Below are positions 1 to 9,850 of a stretch of DNA of 64,000 bases, piece by piece (positions within the stretch are counted from its first letter, which is position 1; each line of letters starts with the position of its first letter). Made by a program: the position numbers and the translations under genes. The stretch lies in NCBI GenBank assembly GCA_004431415.1, contig QPMI01000628.1, positions 37,847 to 101,846 on the forward strand, read 5' to 3'. The notes below the pieces were generated by a model, which worked only from the letters and a program-made list of their open reading frames with translations, made no database searches and was not told the DNA's origin. The DNA comes from Cyanophora paradoxa. Lineage: Eukaryota > Glaucocystophyceae > Cyanophorales > Cyanophoraceae.

Positions 1-42
1 CTATGACACCTGTTTCAGAAATGACAGCGCCCCACTCTGAAC

Positions 43-160
43 CCCCCCCCCCCCCCCCCTCCCGCCCCCGGCCCCCGCCCCCGCCCCCCGGCCCCCCTCC
101 CCCCCGGCCCCCGCCCCCCCCCCCCGGCCCCCCCCCCCCCTCGGCCCCCGCCCCTCCTCC
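43..160. repeat. Poly-C low-complexity tract
   Basis: Nearly uninterrupted C runs broken by GG or G. It resembles the C-rich polypyrimidine stretches seen in host introns further on. Open frames through it (proline-rich on one strand, glycine-rich on the other) are composition artefacts. The first 40 bases hold a 23-base motif (CTGTTTCA.AAATGACAGCGCCCC) that recurs in inverted orientation near 16,356-16,378. Confidence 0.8.
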
Positions 161-361
161 CCTCCTTCCCGGCGCGTGTAGGGAGGCGTGTATATATCAT
201 TACATTAACGGCGAATTGCCGGCTCGGGAGGGGGATCAAGCCCGGGCTCGAGGAGGGGCGCGTAACAACCGGGTACGACGGCTTAGCGCCTCCGCGGATC
301 GGCCTTGGGTGACCCTTTGCCTGGATCAAATCAGATCGATCGAATTTATATGTCGAGGGGT

Positions 362-3300
362 ACGTAGGCGCCCGGGAAGACGACGGAGTAGATGCGCATG
401 ACGCGAAGGAGCGCCGGTGCCGAGACCATCGTCGAGACCGCCCAGACCGCGCTTCGGTTCGCGATCGTGAGGCGCGGATCAAATTCTCGTGGGCGGATCG
501 GGGGCGGCGCGGGTTGGACGCACACGACGCGCCACGCGGAGCCGTCCACGAGGGCCCACCCCAGCTCGAACCCGTCCTTCACCGCTCGCTGCTGCGACGA
601 AAAAGAATGAGCGCGAGGCGGAGCGGAGCGGAGCAGGGCGGTCGGGCGGGGCGGACGCGGCCGGTGCGGGCGAGGGCGGCGGAGCGGGCGGAGAGGAGGT
701 GCAGGCCGGCGAGCCCGAGGGCGATGCAGGCGGCCGAGGCGAGGGCGGCCGCGACGCACGCGGCAAAGTCGCCGTCGGGGAGGGCCGCGGGGTGGAAGGG
801 GAAGAGCGGGGCCACGCGGGAGTACCGCAGCACCGTCGCGATCGCCACGAACTGCGAACGAAGGGGGGGGCGCTCAGGGAAGGGGGGGGGGGGAAGAAGC
901 AGGCGGGGCCGGCCGGCGCGCCTGCAGGCTCGCCATCGTGCTCGCGAGGGCCTGCCGGCCAGTATTCGGATAGTGAGAAACGCAGCAGGGGTCTCAAGAA
1001 GAAGGGGGAGCAGAAGACGGGCTTGAGAAGAATCTAAGAAGGAGCAATAATCTAAGATCTAGATTCCAGTGATTAGAAACGTAGCAGGAGTCTCAAGAAG
1101 GAGCAGGAGCAGGGCGGGGATCATCGAGAAGCAGGCTTATTATCAAGAAGAGACGAAGGCGTCGGTACCCTGTAACTAAACGAGACTAGAATATTAAAAG
1201 TGGGGCTGGTTATCTAAAGTGTCCTAAAGCACCCTCTCAGAGTCTAACAAATCGAATACTAAAAGCGGGGCCCCGGCCCGAGCGCGCCTGGAGGAAAAAA
1301 AAGGCGCGGCCGCCCTCCCGCGCGAGGGAGAGGCCCCTCTCGACGTAGCGGTCGGCCGCCCCGTCGAGGGGCGGGGCGGCGGCCGAGGCCGAGGAAGGGA
1401 ACAGCTCGAAGGGCGCCGAGGGGGAGGGCGAGGGCGAGGGCGATGAGGAGCCGGGCGGGGGCGAGGGCGAGGGCGCGCCGGGGGGCTCCAGGGCCCACCC
1501 GCCCACCCGCGAGCGCCGCGGCCGAAGCAGCCGCGACAGCAGCTGCGGGCCAGCCGATGTCAATGCGAGCGGGGGTACGGCTCGGGAAGCCATGCGCTCG
1601 CGATCTAACCCGCCCCGGCCGTCCGGCCAACGTACGGGGGGGGGGGGGGGGGGGGGGAGGGGGGAGGGGGGGGCGACGCGGGGCGAAAGCCAAACCCGTG
1701 GCCGAAGCCCTTAGCGGACGGGAAGGCGGGATGGGAAGGGGCGAAAGCCGAAGCCGAGGGCCTCCGGGGCAAAGCGGGGCGGGGGCGGCGGGCGAGGGCG
1801 GGAACGAGGGCGTACCCGGGCGAGGCGGAGGTGGGCGGCGCGGGAGGCGCGGGCGACGACGAGTGGCGCGAAGGTCGCCGCCACGTCGCTGGGGGAGAGG
1901 GGGAGAGAGAGAGAGAGAGAGAGAGAGAATCAGCAGCGCAGGAGGCGGCGCTCAAGTATTTTAACCTCTTGCATCTAAAGCTTTTGAGCCTCGAGATCGG
2001 GCTTGGGCGAAGCACCCCCTGGCCTGGCCGGCTCACCTCACGACGCTGAAAGCGAGCACCCACGCGGAGGAGGCCCGAAACGAGCTCATCCTGTGGGCCC
2101 GTCGACGTGAGGGCGCGCGCGGGGGGGGGGGGGGGGGGGGGGGGGGGAGCAGAAGGCGTGCGTGGTTCGGGGCGAGTCGAAAGGCGAGGCGGGGGAGGCA
2201 GGGGAGGGAGCGGACTTGAGCTCAGGTCGGGGGCGGGGGGGGGGCGGGGTAGGGCGGGCGGGGCGGGTGGGGGGGGGGTACGGAGAAGCGGACGCACTCA
2301 TTAGCTCACTATTAGGCGAGCGAACGGTCCGGGCGGGGGAGGGGGGGAGGAGGAGATGGAGGTAGCTTGTACGCTACGCTAAGCTATGCCTGTACGCTAC
2401 GCTATGCATTTACGCTTGGGAGCCGGGCGGGCGGGGGGGGGGGGGGGGGCGCGGGCGCACAGGCGGAAGAGGCGGATGGAGTGGAGGAGGTAGAGAAGAA
2501 CGAAGGCCTGGCCCCCGTTGTCCGGCAGCAGCGCGCAAAGCGGGCCCCGGAACACCTGGAAAGGGTGGGTGGGGGGTGGGGGGCGGGGTTGGAGGGGGAG
2601 AAAGGTGGAGGGGGGTATCGAGCACCCGCAGGAACCCGAAGCACATGCCGGCGGAGACGAACGAGAAGCAGACGGAGACGGCGACCTGTACCCCAGAGAA
2701 AGGACGAACGTTATTTGGAATTTCAAGTTCGAAAAGCGTTCAGAATTAGGCTCATGACCAGTTGTAAGGTTTGTTTTTAAAGGCTCATCAGCAGAAAAAG
2801 GGAGGGGGCGGGAAGGCGGGGGGTACTGCACCTGTGCCGCCCCGCTGTTCGCGAAGAGGGAAAACAGGAACAGGTACCTGCGCGGACGCGTCGGAGGGGG
2901 GGGGGGGGGAGGGAGGAGGGAGGCGGAGGGAGGGGGTACGGCGCACCCCCAGAGGGGGTACACGACGAGGAGGAGGCCGGAGAAGAAGATCATGAGGCGG
3001 GAGAGGAGGCGGCGGGCGCCCCCGGCGACGCCAGCAGCGACGCGAGCTCCTCGGGGTACGTGGGCGAGGCGGCCGACGGCCGGCGGGGGCCCCGGCGCCG
3101 GCGCCGACCGGGCCCGCCGGCGCGAGCCCGGCCCGCCCTGCGAGGGGCTCCGCGTGCGAGTCCAGCAGCGCCTCTCGGGAGGAGATGGTGGAGGGCCGGC
3201 AGGGGCCCGAGGGGGCCCGCGGCGGCGCCCGCGGCGCCCGCTCCGGGGTGGTACCGGGGGTCTCCGGGGTCGACGCTCCCCCCAAGTCAAGAACCGCCAC

Positions 3301-4004
3301 TGCAGCCGCCGCCGGCGGCTGCAGCAGCTGCTCCGCCGGCGGCTGCAGCAGCTGCTGCTGCGGCCGCCGCTCCGCGCCGCAGGCTGCTGCTTCGCCGGGA
3401 TCTTCCGGTGCACCGGGGCCAGAGCCCGGAGCCGCCGCCAGCCCCAGGGGGGGCGCCCCGCGGGCGTTGAGCGGGAGGGGAGGTCGAGCGCCGGCCACCA
3501 CCATCCCCTCCTCGGAGCCGTCGAGCGCGGCGACGTGGACGGAGGCGGATGCGCGGCCGCGGGCGGCGGCGGTCCAGGCGAGGAGGGGCGGCACGCAGGC
3601 CGGGAGGAGCAGGACGGAAATGGCGGCAGCCGGGGCGAAAGGCACCTCCAGCGCCCCGGGCGCCGCGTAGGCGAACGCGGCGCTCCCGCCGACGAAGAAG
3701 AAAGCGAGCGAGGCGAGGGGCGGCCCGAAGACGGGGGGCCAGCCGCGGGGCCGGGCGAGGTCCCACGGGAACACGAAGGAGGCGTACGCCAGGAGCCCGA
3801 TCATGAGCGTGAGCCCCGCGCACGCCGCGCTGTACACTGCCGCGAGCGTAAGCGAGCGAGCGCGGTTCGCGCGGGCGGAGGCGGACGGGCGCGCGCACCG
3901 AACGCGGCCGCCCTGCCCTCGCTCCCCTGCAGGGGCCCCGGGTACGCGCCGCCCAAGCCCATCGGAAAGAGCGGCAGGACCAGCATCGCCGCGAGGCGCC
4001 GCAT
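362..4004 (-). CDS. Putative multi-pass membrane protein, intron-split, probably partial
   Basis: I do not recognise the family. Reading right to left on the minus strand, exon-like blocks carry strongly hydrophobic segments: a start block at 4,004 (MRRLAAMLVLPLFPMGLGGA), three segments at 3,590-3,837 (for example GLTLMIGLLAYASFVFPW and LASLAFFFVGGSAAFAYA), then a long Ala/Gln/Pro loop, then LMIFFSGLLLVVYPLWG near 2,960, YLFLFSLFANSG near 2,850, VSVCFSFVSAGMCFGFLRVL near 2,650, AFVLLYLLHSIRLFRL near 2,490, FAACVAAALASAACIALGLA near 720, and RSAVWAVSTMVSAPALLRVM near 410. About nine or ten membrane segments are therefore possible. Blocks end at GTACC or GTGCG donors and begin after C-rich GCAG acceptors. 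The last block ends at a donor-like GTACCC near 361, so more exons probably lie left of the window. Exon borders between 860 and 2,460 are not resolved. The poly-Gln/Ala loop at 3,290-3,370 contains CAG/GCC repeats. Coding status is likely; the exact model is uncertain. Confidence 0.45.
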
Positions 4005-4559
4005 CCGCGGGCCGCGCAACGACTGCTGCTGCGGCTGCTGCTGCTGCTGCTGCTGCGGCTCCGGCGTGGCCCGATCATGATCATCCCGCCCGGACGCCGG
4101 GGACGCGTAGCGGGTGGAAGTAGCAGAGAACGAGAACTCGTGGTGGTCGGGGGTCGGCCGCTGGGCGACGCGGGCGGCCTCCAGGTCCCGGGCGGACGCG
4201 TCCCCATCCGAGGACGACCCGGGACCGCGGCTGGCGCTCCGCCCCTCCTCCCTCCTCTTCATCTTGCGCTTCTTCTGCATTCTATTGCGCTCCAGGTTCT
4301 GACCGATGTCCTCCCCCGCCAGCCTGGCAGGGCGCGGACGCGCCGCAGCCGCTGCAGGAGGGGCTCCTAGACAAGCTGCGCTGTTGCCTGCGGTAGCGAC
4401 TCGGCCGAGTGTTGATGCGCGAAGCGCGCGGAGCCGCTGCCGCGGCCAGCCGCACGCGGGGCCCGCGGGCCGCCGGAGAGGGCGATGTGCGGGCTGCGGT
4501 GCAATGGGCTGGGATGGGAGATCTTGCGTGCACGCAGGCATCAGCAATCAGCGCGATGG

Positions 4560-5640
4560 AGCGCCCAAGAGCGACTACAAAGGATGCGCACCACAACCGC
4601 TGCACAGCCGCCGCCGCCCCGCACCACCACCAGCCGGTCAAGCCTACTGGGCTACCGCCCCGACCGATCGCGACGGAAGCGCTCACCGCGGCTCACCTGC
4701 AGGCTGGGCGCCTGCACCAGGATCGCGATGACCCAGGGTTCGATTCCCCGACGGTCCCTTGCGAAGAGCTCGGAGGAGGCTGCTCTAGGTTCCAGGGACC
4801 CGAGTCACCTGACGTCTCCGACGAGCTCGCGATCGCGAGTCGGCGCCGCGCCGGCCGCAGCGTGGCATCGACATGTACATCGCCAGCGGCCGCGGCTCCG
4901 CGGCGGGCGCTCCGAAAATTAAACAGGCCCGGCGCCCTGCAGCTGAGGCCCGAGGCGCCCCGCGGCGCCAGGCGCCGCGCGCGCGCGCGGCCCTTGCCAA
5001 GCCTTGAAGTTGGCTAAGCTTAATTAAGGCCGCGGGCGAGCTTGCCGATTCCTGCACGGTGCCACGGTGCCGCATATGCATGCGCAGTGTACTAGTACTA
5101 CCAGTACCGTCACGCGGCGTCGTACCGTAGCCCAGTTTTGAGTCGCGTGGCGCTGGCGCCGGCCCGGGCGCCCGGCGCGGCTAGCGCTGCCCGGTGCCGC
5201 TTGCCAAGTTGTCCTCTCTCCCCGCGCCGGCACCGGGTTGATCCGCAGATCTAGAGCCCCCCCCCCCCCCCCCCCCCCGCCCCATCCTCTCCGCAGGCTT
5301 AGTGCCTCCGCGCCGGATGCTCCGGATGCCTCCGAGGCCTCAAGCTCGTCGCTTTTTTTTTTTTTTGAAAGTCTGCTCCATTCGTACACACATGACAGCA
5401 GCCCCCCGCTCCGCGCCTACCGGATACTGGGAAAGCCAAGCTACACTGAGGAAAAGGGCGAGCTCGGTTCTATAGCTTGTTGTCGTAGTCGAGCTGATGC
5501 TGAAGCTGTAGCCGTCAGGTCGCCCCCAACACATAATATGCGCCGGTCCTCAAGTAGGAGGCGTAGGCATGCTGAGCTACACGGTCCTAGATGCCCTCTT
5601 GCTGGTTCTAAAACATGGCCGCGGGTCGCTCGTGAAGGGG
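4560..5640. other. No supported gene
   Basis: GC-rich sequence with no exon set or protein family that I can support. It contains a C run at about 5,256-5,278, a T run at about 5,353-5,366 and scattered restriction-site-like palindromes. A stretch near 4,728-4,755 looks like a tRNA T-arm but has no matching acceptor stem. Confidence 0.5.
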
Positions 5641-6500
5641 GGAGTTGAGAGAGGAGGTGGGGAGGGAGAGATGGGGAGGTAGGTTCAGGTTGTTGCGCTG
5701 GGTCTTGGATCGCGCCGCCCAAGTCCACGGGTGCGGCGGGGTGTGGGAGCAGGGCGTCGCTGGTCGAACGTGGGGAGCAGGCCTCAAGCTCGTCGCCCGT
5801 GATCGGGCTCTTCGCCTTCTGCTTCACGACGGCAAAGAGCGGCTCGGCGCCCTCCTCTCCGCCGCCCTCCTTGGCCTTGCACTCGCTCGAGCTCCTAGAT
5901 CCTTGGGGATCCGGAGGGTGCGGACGAGGGCGCAGGGGAAGACGCCCGAGACGCGTACGCGGGTACGCGGAGCTCGGCCTCCTGCCGCGACGAGGCCGGC
6001 GCGTCCTGCAGGACGAAGCCGCTGCGCGCGCGTGTGCGGGAGCATGAGCTGAAGCTTACGCTCGGAGTCCGGAGAGAGAAAGGGAGAAGAGTAGAGCGCA
6101 CTACTTGCGGATCTCGAGCTCGAGGTCCGACTCCCGCTGGAGCTCGCGATCGGCCCGGAGGCAGGCGAGGCTCCAGCAGAGCGGGACGTGGACGGAGCCG
6201 CAGGGGGCCGGCTGCCCGTCCAGCTTGTAGTTCAGCCGCACCCTGGCCTCTGCGCGCGCGCCCCCTCGCATCAGCGCCGTTCGCGCGGGCGGGCGCTCGC
6301 GGCTGCAGCTGCGACCGCGGGCCGTGGCGCATGCACCGGAGAGCTTCGCCCGCTTTGCGTCGGGCTCGGCGCCCGCGCCCGCGCCCGCGCCGTCTTCCTC
6401 GCCGCTCTCGGCCGCGGGCGCTGTTGGGGCGCTTGAGGCTCGCGGCCGCCTCCGCCGCGGCCTGCAGCTGCGCCTAGGCATGCTCGAGCTCCTGGGCGAC
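5640..6500 (-). CDS. Uncertain host gene next to a transposon
   Basis: Minus-strand blocks have protein-like character but no family I recognise. One block at about 6,104-6,260 contains NYKLDGQPAPCGSVHVPLCW followed by a charged helix rich in Glu, Arg and Leu. An upstream block near 6,330-6,450 is acidic and ends with a basic cluster (EPDAKRAKL) like a nuclear localisation signal. A downstream block near 5,740-5,830 contains LFAVVKQKAKSPITGDELEA. The blocks would need introns to join, and I could not fix the splice sites. The gene's upstream side stops at 6,505, exactly where the CACTA element begins, so the insertion could have disrupted it; I found no matching remainder beyond 9,500. Low confidence. 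Confidence 0.25.
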
Positions 6501-6505
6501 GACGA

Positions 6506-6541
6506 CACTAGTAAAAAGGGCTCCGAACTGATCGAATTGCG
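6506..6541 (+). repeat. Left terminal inverted repeat of CACTA element
   Basis: Starts CACTAGTAAAAAGGG and continues TCCGAACTGATC after one variable base. It pairs with 9,464-9,499. The preceding CGA is the 3-bp target duplication. Confidence 0.85.
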
Positions 6542-8659
6542 ACCTAATTGCGACCTAATATAATCGATCGCAGTTCAGTCGGCCCGGCGATCTAATACGG
6601 ATCTAATTGCAATTAGGTCGGAGTTAGGTCGGAGCTTGCGCCGCCTATAGCTTATATCTTAGCCCTAGGCGTCCCTTATAACTAATTACAGCTATAGCTC
6701 GCTATAGCGCTATAGCGCTAGCCTTAGGCGAGCGCTAGCCCGCCCGGCCGGCGCCCCGGCCCCCCCGCCCCGCCCCGAGCTATATATCTAAAGCTCATGC
6801 TCATCATATATATAGACATCTATATGATCCATATGAGAAGCACTGTTCTATATCTAAACATGCAGCGGCGAGTGGGCAGAGGGTTCTCCAGGAAATATTC
6901 CGGGCCCGCGCTCCTCGCAGGCCGCGGCGTTGGACGCCGCGCTCGGCGTGGGGATGGGCCGTGCCAATGCGCGCACGGGGAGCCGCGCGGAGCTGCCCGC
7001 GGCCGCCGCCGGGCCGAGACACCCGTCCTAGGAGATAATGTCAGAATAAGGTCAGACGATGGGTGTTTGGATGGGGGCGATCTGAAGGCGCGCAGCAGCG
7101 CGTATTGAAGAGTTATTTAAGATCATGTATAAAGCTTAAGAGCGGCGCCGTGGCCTGGCGAGCGCGCACCAAAAAAGCGCGGCACTCCGCTGCAGCTTCG
7201 CGTGGAGAGCTCGCCTGCAAAATCTGAAAAGTGATAAATTGATATAAGATGCAGACTAGTGCGAGGGGAAAGAAAACAGCCGCCAGCCGCCAGGGGGGGG
7301 GGGGGGGGGTGCGAGGGGGAGGAGCGGCGGAGGACCCGCTCCGGATCCCGGCAACGCCCCCAGGAAGTGTTCTCTTAAAAGTGAGCTGCCGGCCCGGCGG
7401 ACCCGAGAGTAGGATCATTTAACTCGTATTGAAGTGTTTTATAAGCCTACGCGGTCGGCCGAAAGTCGGGTCTCCCTCCCCTAAGGACCCCGCGGACCTG
7501 GGCGAGCTCGGCGACGTCGAGGTCGCGTAGCCGAGGAAGCCGCCGGCGAGCGGGGGAGGAGCGGCGGAGGACCCGCTCCCGTGCGGCCGTTTCACGAGCA
7601 TCTGAGGCGAGGATCACGGCAATGCGCAGCGATTGGGGCGGGGGCGCACGGGTGCGGCCGCGCGGCCATATGCATGATCATGAAACGTTAACTGCGGCGG
7701 GGGTCGGCGCTCGGGCGCGGCGCGGCAACGGGCGGGCTCGCCTGCAACGGGATCGACCGGAGAGCGGTTGTAGAGCGTTCAGCGTGCGCGCTGCAGCCAG
7801 GCGCTCTCGAGGCTGCAAGGAATCCGCACGACACCGGCAGGCCTGCACGGAATCGCATCGGATCAGGCTGAGAGCATGCAACTGGCATTCTTACATCGAC
7901 GAAAGATCCCTGTGATGTAAAGCGGGGAGCTGCGCCGAGCCTGGGCCCGGATGAGCAAGTTCTCCCGAGGTCGGCGCAGCTGGAGAACGCAACGGGAGCT
8001 CTCGGGGACCGATCCAGCGCACCAAGCATCCCACGTAGCTCTCGGTGCGCTTCTGGGCGCGAGCGGCCTGCCGCGATGCCGCACTTATCTGGGCGACGTC
8101 GCCTACGGCGGCTGCGGCGACGGCGGCGCTCTCCACTTGTCATAGCTAGTGTCTTCAGTGCATAGCTGCGCTCGCCGCTTGTCTTGCATACCTCTAGCTA
8201 AGAGCAAGGTCGGAGGTCTTCGAACTTGGGTACCGATTTTGAACGGGGTACACAAGTCGCAAATATCGGAGTCCTCGCTGCCCGCTGCTGCGCCTTGCGG
8301 CGCCCGCGGGCGAGCGGAGCATGCAGCAGCGGCCTCTCTAGTGCTGTGTGCATCTCGTACGTGCGCAGGTCGGCAGCGAGAGCGGGCCGCGGGCGGACTT
8401 CGTCGAATCAGGTCCGTGGCCCGCCTCCCGCGAGCTGCCGACTTCTCGGCACACTCGTTGCTGATCAGGAAGCTCTAGGAAGCGGGCAGCTTCCACCCGG
8501 AGCCCCGAACGGCATTGTCCGCAGCCCGCCAGGTCCAATCCGCGGAACGCGGCTAAACTCGTGCTCTCGGACGCGCTGCGGTCGCTCTGTGGGCTATTCG
8601 TGCTAATCTCCTCACGCAGGAGTGCTTGACGGGCCAGTGCTCTCGCTACCATGGTCTCT

Positions 8660-9104
8660 GACTCGCGGCCCCAGATCTTTGCCTGCCTCGAGGCGTGCAG
8701 CCCCGTGCGACTTCGCCTCGCGATTCTCGATGAAGGTACGCTCTCCTCCCGGCCGGCCGCTCGCCGGCGCCGGATCCCCGCCGGGGCCCGCTCGCCCTCT
8801 CTGACTCGCGGCCCCAGATCTTTGCCTGCCTCGAGGCGTGCAGCTCCGCGCGACTTGGCCTCGCGATTCTCGATGAAGGTACGCTCTCCTCCCGGCCGGC
8901 CGCTCGCCGGCGCCGGATCCCCGCCGGGGCCCGCTCGCCCTCTCTGACTCGCGGCCCCAGATCTTCGCCTGCCTCGAGGCGTGCAGCCCCGCGCCACTTC
9001 GCCTCGCGATCCTCGATGAAGGTACGCTCTCCTCCCGGCCGGCCGCTCGCCGGCGCCGGATCCCCGCCGAGGCCCGCGACGCCCTTGCTGACTCGCGGCC
9101 CCAT
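8660..9104. repeat. 142-bp tandem repeat, three copies
   Basis: Units start GACTCGCGGCCCCAGATCTT at 8,660, 8,803 and 8,945, with a partial fourth start at 9,089, giving periods of 142-144 bases. Copies differ at a few positions. Each unit contains an exon-like block after CAG (ATCTTTGCCTGCCTCGAG...) that ends at GATGAAG|GTACGC, a plausible donor. The open frames across the array on both strands are products of the repeat and are not annotated as genes. The array lies inside the CACTA element and may derive from a captured host exon. Confidence 0.85.
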
Positions 9105-9463
9105 GATCTCGTTCGATATGAATGCGCATTGGCCGCAGCCGCCATATCTTTCTCCGTTAAGCTTTATATCTCCACCCCTTAGCTAGCTAGCTAGCTAGCC
9201 ACCTAGATGGCTGTATAATGCGAGTAATCTGATTGCTACATGTATAACGGCAGCGCAAGGGTGGAACGGCGGGGGGCGGGGGCGGGCCGGGGCGGCGGGG
9301 GAGCGCGGGGCAGCCCCCGGCCGCGGGCAGCGGCGATCAAATTGCGATCTAACTGAGACCTATCTGAATTAGATCGCAGTTCGATCGCAATTCAGTCCAT
9401 GTCCCCATTTTATGGTCGGAATTAGATCGGTGGCCGATCAAATATATTAGGTCTCAGTTCAGT

Positions 9464-9499
9464 CGTAATTAGATCAGTTCGGACCCCTTTTTACTAGTG
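9464..9499 (-). repeat. Right terminal inverted repeat of CACTA element
   Basis: Inverted copy of the left terminus, ending CCCTTTTTACTAGTG, followed by CGA at 9,500-9,502. Confidence 0.85.
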
Positions 9500-9850
9500 C
9501 GACAGCCGCGGGGACGTCGACGGGGCTCGGCGCGTTCGGCACCTACAACCGAGCCGTCAGCGCTCATGCTGCACAGGCGCGCAGCGCGCGTGTGCGCACG
9601 GGCCGCCATGGGGACGTGTGGGGGCGCCATCGGGCGGGGCGGAGGCGGGGCGGGTCGGCGACTGCGGATCGCTGTAGAGGCTCATCGTTTTCATCGTCGG
9701 GGGCGCTGCACAGGCTTCAGATGCGCCGAGGCAGAGCGAGTCTGAGACGACGGGTACGGTGCGCTGCGCTCGCGGGGTACACTTGCGAAGTCGCCAAGCA
9801 CAGACTTTGCTCAGTTCGGCTCCGCGCAGTTCGGCGCTTGCATAATCGCC

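Larger units (their letters stand above)
6506..9499. mobile_element. CACTA (En/Spm-like) DNA transposon, non-autonomous
   Basis: The element begins CACTAGTAAAAAGGG at 6,506 and ends with its inverted complement at 9,499. The terminal inverted repeats match over about 36 bases with three differences. Both sides are flanked by the same three bases, CGA (6,503-6,505 and 9,500-9,502). CACTA-superfamily transposons are known to start with CACTA and to make 3-bp target duplications, so terminus and duplication agree. The ends also hold many short AATTAGATCG / AATTGCGACC-type subterminal motifs in both orientations (6,520-6,630 and 9,335-9,480), as expected for binding sites of this transposase class. 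No transposase coding sequence is recognisable inside, so movement would need enzyme from elsewhere. The interior carries a 142-bp tandem triplication (8,660-9,104), a G run near 7,296-7,309 and gene-fragment-like stretches. Confidence 0.85.

Noticed and set aside
2397-3413. 338-codon minus-strand frame read as a single exon
   Set aside because: Ser/Pro/Arg-rich for most of its length; only short hydrophobic blocks inside it fit the split membrane-protein model.
4728-4760. tRNA T-arm-like GGGTTCGATTCCCC
   Set aside because: The T stem has a mismatch and no acceptor, D or anticodon arm can be built upstream.
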